This document shows positions 23,995 through 34,200 of a DNA stretch of 64,000 nucleotides, piece by piece. The DNA is from Roseobacter sp. (GTDB taxonomy: Bacteria > Pseudomonadota > Alphaproteobacteria > Rhodobacterales > Rhodobacteraceae): NCBI GenBank assembly GCA_002731875.1, contig PCCY01000007.1, positions 86,637 to 150,636 of the forward strand, given 5' to 3'. Every line of letters starts with the position of its first letter. Position 1 is the stretch's first letter. Made by a program: the position numbers and the translations under genes. The notes beneath the pieces are model-generated. The model worked only from the letters and a program-made list of their open reading frames with translations. It made no database searches and was not told the DNA's origin.

Positions 23995-25197
23995 ATGAAT
24001 TCGGGCATGAAAACTACAGAATCTAATTCCATTGCCGCATCAATTGCGTCGAACGCTGCCCGCCTGTCGGAAGCGCTTAACAATCATATGCGCAATAGCT
24101 TCCAGCCCGACAGTAGAAAAGCGCTGCGCAAGTTTCATCCTGCTGAAGTATCGGAGCTTACCGGAATCAGCATGTCCAATCTCAGGACGCGTCATCAAGA
24201 AGGGGATTTCCCGGATGTCGAAACCGATTCCCGAGGCCGCCGTCTTTATACTGCGCAAGAGATCGACCAGATACGCCATGTGATGGCGAAAACAGGCCGA
24301 AACGGAGATACCTATCTTCCCGGACGTCGAGAAAACGACGCGCTTCAGGTTATTTCCATCGTCAATTTCAAAGGCGGGTCTAGCAAAACCACCAGCGCGA
24401 TCCACCTGGCCCAACGCTATGCCTTGCGTGGCTATCGGGTCCTTGCCATCGATATGGACCCGCAGGCCAGCCTGACCACGATGTTCGGATACCGCCCTGA
24501 AATCGAATTTGCCCAAAGCGGCACGATTTACGATGCGCTTAAATATGAAGACCCGGTTCCGTTGAGCCAGGTCATCAGAAAGACCTATTTTCACAATCTT
24601 GACCTTGCTCCCGCGGGGCTGCTGTTGTCGGAGTACGAGACCGAAACCGCCTATGCGCTTCAGCACAAGATTGACCCGCCCTTTACTCAGCGCCTTGCTA
24701 TCGCACTGGACGAGATCGAAGCGAGCTATGATTTGGTAATCATTGATTGCCCGCCTCAGCTTGGGTTCACAACAATGACGGCATTGCTGGCATCTACCGG
24801 TCTGCTGATCACGGTGGTTCCAAGCATGTTGGATGTCGCCTCAATGGCGCAATTCCTCGAAATGGCAGGAGAAACTGTCCAGACGCTTGAAGATGCCGCT
24901 GGTCCTATCGACTGGAATTTCCTCAAGTTCCTGATTGCCCGTTATGAACCGACAGACGTCCCCCAGTCCCAAATGGCGGGTTTCCTACGGTCCATTCTAC
25001 TTGACCAAGTTCTGACCACTCCGATGCTCAAGTCCACGGCTATTTCGGACGCTGGGATGACACAGCAAACCATATATGAACTCGACCCGTCGCAAGTCGT
25101 GAAGAAAACGCTGGGACGAATCCTAGAGAGCGTGAACGGCGTCGCCGACGAGTTTGAGAAGACAATCCAACATGCATGGGGAAGGGAAACTGACTGA
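23995..25197 (+). CDS. repA: RepA plasmid partitioning ATPase (ParA type)
   Basis: The 400-residue protein is typical of RepA from repABC replicons. An N-terminal helix-turn-helix-containing part (RKFHPAEVSELTGISMSNLR) is followed by the ParA ATPase with the deviant Walker A IVNFKGGSSKTTSAIHLAQR near residue 121, MDPQASLTTMFG, and Walker B-like YDLVIIDCPPQLG. RepA segregates the plasmid with RepB bound at parS, and represses its own operon. It starts right after the AT-rich region with GGTCGCAAGAGCAG before the ATG; a second Met three codons later is also possible. Its stop overlaps the repB start (TGATG), indicating coupling. Confidence 0.94.
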   Translation: MNSGMKTTESNSIAASIASNAARLSEALNNHMRNSFQPDSRKALRKFHPAEVSELTGISMSNLRTRHQEGDFPDVETDSRGRRLYTAQEIDQIRHVMAKTGRNGDTYLPGRRENDALQVISIVNFKGGSSKTTSAIHLAQRYALRGYRVLAIDMDPQASLTTMFGYRPEIEFAQSGTIYDALKYEDPVPLSQVIRKTYFHNLDLAPAGLLLSEYETETAYALQHKIDPPFTQRLAIALDEIEASYDLVIIDCPPQLGFTTMTALLASTGLLITVVPSMLDVASMAQFLEMAGETVQTLEDAAGPIDWNFLKFLIARYEPTDVPQSQMAGFLRSILLDQVLTTPMLKSTAISDAGMTQQTIYELDPSQVVKKTLGRILESVNGVADEFEKTIQHAWGRETD

Positions 25198-26174
25198 TGG
25201 CCCGTAGAAATCTGTTCCAGCCCCCTCCCCTGCCCGGCGCCGACACCACAGTCGCGGAACCAATAGAGCAAAAGTCGCGGTTCCCTAATACCGGCGCGAT
25301 GAGCGGGGTGAAATCCACCTTGAAGGATGTTGCCAGCAATGCCGTAAGGGAAATCTCTGTTGATGTCATCGAAGAGAAGGGCCCCAAGGATCGGCTCACT
25401 TTTTCAGACGCCGATGTAACCGCGCTGGCTGAAAGCATTAAGGCCCATGGCCAACAAGTGCCGATTATGGTGCGCCCGATCGCGGATAAACCCGGTCATT
25501 ACAAGATTGTCTATGGGCGCCGCAGATTGCGGGCCTTGCGGTCGCTTGGCATCCCCGCAAAGGCGCTTGTCCGGTCGCTCTCTGACCAAGAGGCAATTCT
25601 TGCCCAGGGACAAGAGAACACCCAGCGATTGGACCCCAGCTTTATCGAGAAAGCCTTGTTCGCGGCCGAGCTTGCCGCGAGCGGCTATGAACAGTCGATC
25701 ATTCTGGATGCTCTGGCCGTCGACAAACCGATGCTATCGCGCATGACCAAAGTCGCGCGGTCGATTCCCCAGTCCGTGATTGAACAAATCGGTTCCGCTC
25801 ACGGTATTGGGCGGCGGCGTTGGGAAGATCTTGCCGACCAATCACGCAGCGGCGACATCAATCTTGAACAGATCGCGGCTGCCCTCAAGCTTGATGGTGC
25901 CAAAAGCTCTGACGACCGATTTGGGATGATCAGCGATGCGGTGACGCGCGCGCAAGCGCCAAGGGCCACAGACAAGCCAGCGCGGGCCCCTGCCCTCACG
26001 ATCAAACTTGAGGATGGAACAGCCTTGGCCGAGATAAAGGATACTCCTCGAGCTTTGACACTTAAGCTGTCCAAGTCGGATACCCCGGAATTTGCTCAGT
26101 GGATGCATGACAACGCAGAAGCCGAGCTTACGCGCCTCTATGAGGCGTGGCGGTCGGAGCAAAAGCCCGACTGA
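25197..26174 (+). CDS. repB: RepB plasmid partitioning protein (ParB type)
   Basis: A 325-residue ParB-family protein. The N-terminal ParB/Srx-like domain spans FSDADVTALAESIKAHGQQV, VPIMVRPI and YGRRRLRALRSLGIPAKALV, with QGQENTQRLDPSFIEKALFA as the CTP/DNA-binding motif box. A helix-turn-helix follows (IILDALAVDKPMLSRMTKVA), and the C-terminus is a dimerisation part. It should bind the parS palindromes flanking repC and activate RepA. Its ATG overlaps the repA stop by one base. The protein ends about 230 bp before repC, the usual position of the antisense RNA gene in this plasmid family. Confidence 0.93.
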   Translation: MARRNLFQPPPLPGADTTVAEPIEQKSRFPNTGAMSGVKSTLKDVASNAVREISVDVIEEKGPKDRLTFSDADVTALAESIKAHGQQVPIMVRPIADKPGHYKIVYGRRRLRALRSLGIPAKALVRSLSDQEAILAQGQENTQRLDPSFIEKALFAAELAASGYEQSIILDALAVDKPMLSRMTKVARSIPQSVIEQIGSAHGIGRRRWEDLADQSRSGDINLEQIAAALKLDGAKSSDDRFGMISDAVTRAQAPRATDKPARAPALTIKLEDGTALAEIKDTPRALTLKLSKSDTPEFAQWMHDNAEAELTRLYEAWRSEQKPD

Positions 26175-26403
26175 CCACCAACCGAGCAGCAACACAAAAA
26201 AAAGGAGCACGACCAACAACCCAAAAAAGAAAGAGCCCCCCAAGGTATTCCCCGGAGAGCCCAATCTGTTCTTTGCACTTTCAGATTTATCAGTTTCTCC
26301 GCGCTAGTCAACAACAACCGATTCGGTTGCTGGATATTTGCGGCCTTTTTTCTGGTATTCAGAGGTATCGGTGCCTTTCCCATCAGGTTGTCGTGAGTAA
26401 AAC
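26175..26403. ncRNA. repB-repC intergenic region, expected site of antisense ctRNA (not resolved)
   Basis: In repABC plasmids a short counter-transcribed RNA is encoded on the minus strand between repB and repC, and limits RepC synthesis. Here the 229-bp gap contains an A8 run at about 26197, which would be a T8 run on the minus strand and so a possible ctRNA end. It also has a palindrome CAACCGATTCGGTTG (26315-26329) and a GGCC plus T6 segment near 26340-26350. I could not define clean promoter and terminator hairpins, so the call rests mainly on position. Confidence 0.4.
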
Positions 26404-27498
26404 ATGGCATTTACCCAAGCAACTGCACCCACTGGGTTGCGGACCAATAGAGAATTGTCCGCGGACAATTCCATTCCTGAGCGACATATCGTTGTGGCAA
26501 CGATTCGAACGGCGGCACCACGGCTTGGCTTGACCGCGTCGGTAATCTCCACCCTGGAGGCGATGCTTTCTTGTCTTGCTCCCGAACGCAATCACCACAC
26601 GGTGTTTGCATCCAACGTCACCCTGTCGTTTCGGCGAAACGGTATTTCAGACAGAACGATCCGGCGGCACGCAGCTACCTTGCAAGAGGTCGGCCTATTG
26701 GTCAGACATGACAGTCCCAACCGAAAGCGTTTTACCAGGCACAGCGGCGACGGAGGCAAAGCTCTTCGGTTTGGTTTTGACCTTTCACCAATGTTCGACC
26801 GACTTCACGAGATTGCAGCGCTGGCAGCAGAAGTGATGCGAGAGAAAGAGCAGATCGGATACCTCCGGACGAAAATCCGTGCAGTCGCTAATGCCCGTCT
26901 CTTGGATAACCCAGACGACGGCACCGCCCTTACCGTCCTGCGCACACTTCGTCGCAAACTGACGGTGCAAGACTGTGAACAGATTCTGGCCGAGCTTGAA
27001 GTGTGCACCGTGCAGGCAGAGGCCATCGGCGACCAAAGGTCCGACGAACCGACAACTATGACCGACACAGACGGCCATTTTGTCCGACACCATCATAAGT
27101 CAACTATAGAACATATTGATAAAGAGAAGCGTCCGCAAAAAAACGAAATGACAGTTCCCGTAGCTGATGCACCAATCACCATCGCCGAACTGCTAACCGC
27201 TTGCCCACAAGCCGCCGTTCTTTCACTGAAAAGGATCACGACCCCCCATGACGTAATTGCCCATGCCAGAACCCTTGCCCCAATGATGGGTATAAGCCTC
27301 AACAGCTACGATGCCGCGCATCAACGCCTTGGGCCCATAAGAGCTGCGGCGACGGTCTGGGCGATCATGCAGTTCCACGAAAAGATCAAAGCAGTGGGTG
27401 CTTATTTTCGTGCAATCACGACCGGATCAAAAAGTGCAGAGTTCAGCCCTGAAAAGCTGATCCGGCGACTTGCAGCAGCCCAACGTCAAGCCGCCTGA
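26404..27498 (+). CDS. repC: RepC replication initiator
   Basis: A 364-residue protein resembling RepC initiators of repABC replicons. The N-terminal winged-helix region includes LSFRRNGISDRTIRRHAATL, QEVGLLVRHDSPNRKRFTRH and ALRFGFDLSPMFDRLHEIAA. The middle linker is variable, and the C-terminal domain ends RAAATVWAIMQFHEKIKAVG then AYFRAITTG, the conserved RepC tail. It starts DNA replication at an origin that in this family lies within repC. Unusually, a 20-bp palindrome is embedded in codons 17-23 (reading ELSADNS). No strong Shine-Dalgarno site precedes the ATG, as expected for a gene held down by antisense control. Confidence 0.93.
   Translation: MAFTQATAPTGLRTNRELSADNSIPERHIVVATIRTAAPRLGLTASVISTLEAMLSCLAPERNHHTVFASNVTLSFRRNGISDRTIRRHAATLQEVGLLVRHDSPNRKRFTRHSGDGGKALRFGFDLSPMFDRLHEIAALAAEVMREKEQIGYLRTKIRAVANARLLDNPDDGTALTVLRTLRRKLTVQDCEQILAELEVCTVQAEAIGDQRSDEPTTMTDTDGHFVRHHHKSTIEHIDKEKRPQKNEMTVPVADAPITIAELLTACPQAAVLSLKRITTPHDVIAHARTLAPMMGISLNSYDAAHQRLGPIRAAATVWAIMQFHEKIKAVGAYFRAITTGSKSAEFSPEKLIRRLAAAQRQAA
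26452..26471. promoter_or_regulatory. parS-like palindrome inside repC
   Basis: GAATTGTCCGCGGACAATTC is a perfect 20-bp palindrome. Its core recurs just after repC. Perfect palindromes of this size next to repABC genes are the known centromere (parS) sites bound by RepB. This one lies within the first 25 codons of repC. Confidence 0.75.
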
Positions 27499-27503
27499 GC
27501 CAC

Positions 27504-27523
27504 GAATTGTCCGCGGACAATTT
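27504..27523. promoter_or_regulatory. Second parS-like palindrome downstream of repC
   Basis: This site matches the one inside repC at 19 of 20 positions; the inner 18 bases (27505-27522) are a perfect palindrome. It begins 5 bases after the repC stop codon. The two copies, about 1.05 kb apart, define the likely RepB-binding centromere of this replicon. Confidence 0.75.
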
Positions 27524-28200
27524 CCAAGCCGGTACGCATCAGGCTGCCGTGATAAACCACCTTTGGACGAGTTGCGATGTGTGCCGTCAGCCAGTCAGAG
27601 GCAATTTACGCGGCCCAAGCACGAAACGTACTAGCAAAGACCGAAGGGCAGGGGGCCGAAAGCATTTCAGCACCGATTTGCAGGGAATCCATGTGTTATT
27701 CCTTTACTTTCAAATGCTTAGATTGAATATTTGGTGCTAATCTTGGTGGTAACGTGAAACTACCAAATTTCTGCGGCCATCTGAGTCGTTATCGGACTGC
27801 AACGCCGGCTCGCGGCGTTATTCATACCTTGGCGTCGAGCTGTATTGACGCCCGAATCATCGCCACAGAAATTCGCCTGTCGCTCTAGAGACGGACAGCG
27901 ACACAAAACGGCAATCGGTCAGATCCGGAAGTTACGCTCCTACATCAGAAGGTGGCCAATTTTGATACATGACCGCCCTATATCCATTGCGACACGCTGT
28001 AGACAAAGCGCGCCGTCCAACAGGTAAGCATCTGTCACCGACAGCGAATTTCAAAAAAATCGCTATGATTGTTGTACAAGTTCCTGCATATTGCGGAATA
28101 TTATGCCCGCTTAATTTACGATTTCGACCGTTGATCTGCCCTTCGGTCTCCCCCCTTGTTCCGAGTTTTATGGCTGCATTAATTCCTTTGGGATAACGAA
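27524..28200. promoter_or_regulatory. Non-coding region between repC and the giant gene
   Basis: About 680 bp without a convincing gene; the small open frames have no recognisable content. An inverted pair ATTTGGT (27729-27735) and ACCAAAT (27762-27768) could be an operator. The last 150 bp are AT-rich and must contain the promoter of the giant gene. GGGATAACGAA just before its ATG gives a GGGA ribosome-binding element at a 7-base spacing. Confidence 0.45.
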
Positions 28201-31200
28201 ATGCTCGCGTATTCGCTGCTGAAACGGATTTTGGGAAGGGACAGTGCTCGCACTGAATCGACTCGATTCCATTCGCAGGGAATTATACGTGATTCGTCCC
28301 ACGACAGCCTCAACAGGCTCGAATCATTCCGAGTTGAAGCCCTGGAACCTAGGATACTGTTGTCCGCCGATCCGGTGCTGGGAGAGATGGCGCGGGTCGC
28401 GGACAAGGCCGGTTGGGACGACCCACTGGCGAATGTCGCGGCAATCGTAGAAGTCATTGATGCGGTCGCCACCCAAGACGCGAAAGCCGCTGATATCGAG
28501 GTCGCGATCGCCGTCGAACCCGAGGTCGAATGGCCGGAAAACTGGGGTGTTGAATGGGTCGCAGATACCCCGACTGATACCGACGAAACCGATACAAAAC
28601 ACGAACAGTCCGAGGTTCATTATCTGAACCTGTCTGGGCCGATCACACCCGACGCGACCGTCATTGATCTGAATGCTGCGACGGCCACTATCAATCATGC
28701 AAAACAAAAATGGATCGACGCTCTGGACCCGTCGATAACGCCGGCAAATCCATCGTTTGCGGTCCAAGATCTGGGTGGTATCGCACTGGCTTCGTATGAC
28801 AGCGGGTCGAATACCGTGTTCATCGACGATAACGCCGCGGGTGCCGGCTGGTTTATTGATTCGACGCTGTCTGATAACACAGAATATGCCACTCTGGATG
28901 GGTTAAGCCTGCGTGCCGGCACCGGTGCCGCGGCTACAAATGTGGACCTGTTAACGGCAGTTCTACACGAGATCGGCCATGCCAACGGGTACGCGCATAA
29001 CGATCCTTTGGCGCTTATGGCCGGTGCGTTGGGAGAGGGGGAGAGGCTGCTGCTTCCAACCGCACTGCCAGTGACGTTGGGGCCGCTTCCTACCCAGTTG
29101 TTTTACCAGGTTTCCGCTTCGGGCGGTATTTCCACATTTTCAGATGCCGCGCTGACCAACGAGGTTTTGACAACCACACGTGTGACAACCTTGATTGGGC
29201 TGTCAGGCGGTACTGACGTTCTTGTGGGGGCCGATGCGTTGTTTGGCACCTCGCCGCAGGGGGTGTTTACCGTTACAGGCCCCGATAGCGGATCGCTTGG
29301 ATTTGCAGTCGACGCGACAAATAACTTTTCGCTCGACTACAGCAATATCGGTTCTCTGCGCGGTGGCGGTAATACTGATACCGCTTTGTATGCTGTAAAG
29401 GGGCAGGACGTTGACAGCGTCTGGGATATCACCTCGGTCAATGGCGGTACGCTGACCTCTGCCAATGGTGTGACCCGGTTCGACAACATCGGCAAGCTTG
29501 TCGGGGGCACCGCAGCGGACGCGGTCATCTACGGGATGGGCGGTCTGCTGACCCATGGGTTCGACGACGTCAACGACGGTGTCTATGAAATGACCATCGG
29601 GGACTTCGTCACCCTGTCGCTGGGGGATGGCGCATCAGTCACATCCAGCCTGTCCCGGATACAGAATGTTTCGGGCTATGACAGCACCGGTGCCGTTGTG
29701 ACTTTGAACAACATCGATGTCGTCGATATGCAGGTTTCTGCCGCCACATTGTTTGCCGGGTCCGATGGCGAAACGTATTTCACGCGCAAGGCGAACAGTG
29801 ATCTAACCCTCGCGGCGGGGCTGGAGGCGGGGAACGCAAGTTTTGACCTTCGGTTTTATCGCCAAGCTTTCACTGATGCGTCCGGGTCAGGGGACCACGT
29901 ATGGTTATCTCTTGCTGCCGATCTTGAACTGCTGACGCTGATCAACACGAATTCCATACAGGGGTCGGTAGGGTCGGCGCAGGTTTTGCTTAACGTGGCC
30001 TCGCAGGGTGCCGTGATCGGAACAACAAACACGTCTGGCGCTGTCGTGTTACGCGAGCATCCGGCCTTTACGGATGCGACTGCTGAATTTGCATCCGTCA
30101 CCGGAACCGCCGCGCTGAAGTTTCAGGAAAAGTCCGTACCGACTTCCGGCCCCCCAACCTACACTGATGTCGCCTATTTCACCGGCGGCGTAACACTGAC
30201 TAAAACTGCCGCTGACGTGCTCGTACCCTCTGGCAATACGGTGGCAAGCGACCTCATGGTGTTCCAGCTTCAGAACGCGTCTGCGTTCATCGGAACAGGC
30301 GTGACGCTTCCCGATGTGAGCACGCTCCCGGTCAGCACGGTGTTTGATACAGCGAACGCCGAAGGGTTCCTGGTGCGGAATCTGGATTTCAACCTGGGTC
30401 TGCTGAAGACCCAAGCCACATCAGGCGGCCCTTCGGTTATTTATTCGGGTATGGAATTCACCACGTCTGCTCAGGCGTTCGGATTGCCGCAGGTTAAAAT
30501 CATCGCTCGCGAGCTGTCGGTCAAGATGAATACCTCTTCGGATCAGAGCACGGCGCTGGACTGGACCCAGACCGCACTGCGTGATGCGTCGAATGTACCC
30601 TACCTTAACCTGAACTTCGACGGGCTTGAGCTTTTGGCGGATGTCGAAGTCGCCATAGCGAACAGCGTGTCGATTGCGGGCACCATGCAGCTTTCGGTCA
30701 AGACGCAGTCCATCAATGACGGCGCGATTGTCGCGAACGATGCCACTGTCCTGACCTTGAAGCTGAGCAACGGCTTCTTTGCCGCAGGTACAACCGGATA
30801 TGAATTTGATGCCAACGGAAACCTGATTTCCGATCCTTTCGTGCGCGATGCGACCACCATGCTTCCCAACGGAGTCACCAGTGACTTTCAGGGGTTCTAT
30901 GCCGCCGGCGTAGGGTTCGAACTGGCGACCGTGACCCGTGCATCGGGCGACGCCGCCGGCCCGGAAAGCTGGGTCGGATTCCGTGCGACGGTCGGTGCGC
31001 TTGATGTGGTGGGCCTTGGTGGACCTGGCAACTTTAACATCGACGGTCGGGACTTTCTGGTAACCGGTAACTTCGCGTCGAACTCGCCGACCCAGCCTTC
31101 GGTCCTGAATTGGAAAAACCTGGCAGATGATCTTACCGGACCGCAGCTTGACCTGACCCACGCGGTAAACGGTTTAAACGGTCTTGAACAGTTCAAGATA

Positions 31201-34200
31201 GGCGGGACCCTGACGCTCGAGGTAACGGACGCGCTTTATCTGACATCGACATTCACGATGGCAGTGGTCGCTGATACCACCGCGACGGCAGTGGCGTCGG
31301 TGACGGGCGATCTGATTTTACTGACACTGTCCAAGACCACGATCTTTGCCGGGCCAGGCGCGGTATTTGGCAATGACGCGAATGGCAACCGGGTGATCAA
31401 CCGTGGTAACGCAGCCGGTGTCTATCTGGAAAACGCGAACCTTGCCGTCGGCGTGTTGATCGATAAGGGGTCCGACCCTTTGGCCACGACCGACGACTCT
31501 ACCTATATCGGGTTGGTGGGTGGCTTTGATCTGGCGCAGCTTCTTGGAATGGGACAAGTCGAAGCGCAGGCGACAGCCCTTAGCATCCGTTACAATGCGG
31601 CGATCGATGCCAATGGTACCGAAATCGACAAGCTTGATTGGGCGACTATCCAATACTCGGCCGCCGCAACTGCATTGAACGGGCTGGATAGCGGCATCGA
31701 CTTTGCGGTGCGCGGCACGTTGTTCTACGGCGACGGCTTCGTTTATCTGACCGGCACCTTCTCGCTGGCCACGGGCGGTTACGGGGTCGCGGGCGGCGGC
31801 CTGAGTGCCGGGCTGAACGCTAACGTCACTACATTTGCGATTTCGAATGCGGCAATGTTTGCCGGGGTAGGGGGTGGCTTTACCCATGACCCGGCAGATG
31901 CGTCGGTGATTACGGGGTTGACTGCTCTTGCTGACTTGAAGGGCGCGACCGGCTTTGATGCCACCGGCGTAAACGCGGAGCTTGCATTCATCAACGAAAC
32001 ATCGACCACCTCAACCTCGCTGCGAAGCTGGGCTGCGCTGGATGTCTTCGTCGGCACTGCCAATCTGGTCGGGTTGCCCGACGGATTTACCGCCAGCACC
32101 GCGAACCTGTATTTCCGGACCAACATCGCTGACTCCGCGACAGCAACCAAGTTGAACTGGAACACCGTCACCTTGGATGGAACCAGCTTTGGCACCGTGA
32201 CCGGCCTGACAAAGATTGCGAACATCGACGATACACTGAACATCGGTTTTGGCGGATCCTTCAGGGGCGACATTGACGGGACGATCCTGTTGGCGGGAAC
32301 AATGTCTGGTGAAATCGTAACTCTTGCAGATCTTGCCGACCTGCCCGGAACCGTGGCTGTTGGCGAAAATGTCAAAGTGATGCGCATGTCTGTTTCCGGC
32401 GGTTATCTGTTCGCCGGCGTCGGTGGGCGCTTTACCGAAACAGGGGGTGTGGTTGATGGCATAGCTCCCGGCGGAACGGGCTTTGCTGCGCAGGGTTCGC
32501 AGCTGGACCTTTTGACCATAACCCAGGGTCAAGCTGATCCGACTATCCCAGGCACTGTTCAAAGCTGGACGGGCCTAGTCGCCGGGGCAGGGCAGCTGGA
32601 TGTCAGAGGGCTGGATGCCGTCGATGTCAAGGCTTACGATCTCGAAGTCCGTCTGAACTCTGCCGCGACCACCGATATTGCCGCGACTGCGACCAAGCTG
32701 GATTGGAAGATACTGGACGCCGCAGACGCGCCGATCTTCGGCGCTGTTTCTATCACCGACCCAAGCACCGGCATCGGCCAAGAGCTTGACTACAGCGTCA
32801 AAGGCGCGGTGGAATTGCGGGTTGCCGATAACGTCCTGTTGTTCGGGGGCTTCGGGATCAGCGCGCTTACCAAAACCATCGCCGATGGTAACGGCATCAC
32901 GGTCACCGACGCGTCGGTGCTTTCGCTATCGGTCACCGGTGCCACACTGTTTGCCGGGGCGGGCGGGGCGTTCGTCTACGACGGTGCGACAGGTCGGGCG
33001 ACCGCATTGGAAAACGCTGGAACCGGTTTCGCTGTTTCGGACGCGAACCTTGATATCGCGATCATCAGCCAGCCGTCCACCGCCACTGCGCCGCTAAGCT
33101 GGTTGGCTGTTGCTGGTAAAATCGGCCAGGCTGATATCCGCGGGATTGATGGTATCACTGCAATTGCACGCGACGTTTCCTTCAAGTTCAACGGGGCGGC
33201 AACTGACACGACCAAGCTGAACTGGTCAGGGATCAGCGACTTTGCCGGGACCCGGATAGGGACCATAAACCAAACGCTGGACCTGGCCTTTGCTGGACAG
33301 ATTGAGCTGGACATTCAAAGCAACATTATCGTCGCGGCCGGGTTCTCGGGAAACATCCAGACGGTTGAAAATGTCACGGACGGGACCATCACAGTTGCTA
33401 AGGCTGAGATGCTGCAGTTCAACATCACCGCAGCCTATGTATTTGTTGGCAACGGCGGCGCGTTCACTCGGGTTGGCGGCTTACCCGGCGGGGCAGTCAA
33501 CGGAATCGCACAACAGGGCACAGGCTTCGCTGTAACCAACGCGGCGCTTGACCTATTTGTGGTGAATGAAATTCCGCTGGCCTCTACACCGGCGGCACCA
33601 ATGCGCAGCTGGTCCGCGCTTTATGCCACCGCGACCGAGGTTGCGCCCCGAGGCCTGCCTGAAGGATTGAAAATCGGCGTCAACAATATTGCAATCGTGA
33701 TTAATAACGCGACCAATCCCGACGGAACCAAGGGGCCCAAGCTGGCTTGGGGCACGGTAACTCAATTTACCAATGTGCCCGACGTGTTTGACGCCGGAAC
33801 CGACCTCAAGGTATCGGGAACCCTGACGTTGAACGCCTTCGGATTTGTCAACTTGCGTGCGTCATTTGACCTGCAACTGGTGTCCGGGGTGACAGCGCAG
33901 CTGGATCAGGACGCACCGCTTGAGAACGCTGAACTCATGATGCTGGGCCTGACCCTTGTTGATCCGATGTTTATCGGTCAGCCCGGGGGTGTGGGTGTTT
34001 CTGTCGGAAGCGGCAGCGTCGCGGTGGCCGTGCTTTCTGCGGTACCTGATGCGGGGACACCGCTTGCGCCCACGATCATCCCAAGCGCCACTGCGATCAT
34101 GGCCACGCTCGGCAACGCGACGATCACCGGACTGCCCGAGGCGATTGAGTTCAATATATCCGCGCTCACGCTGGAATATTACACGCACGAGCCTTTGGCT

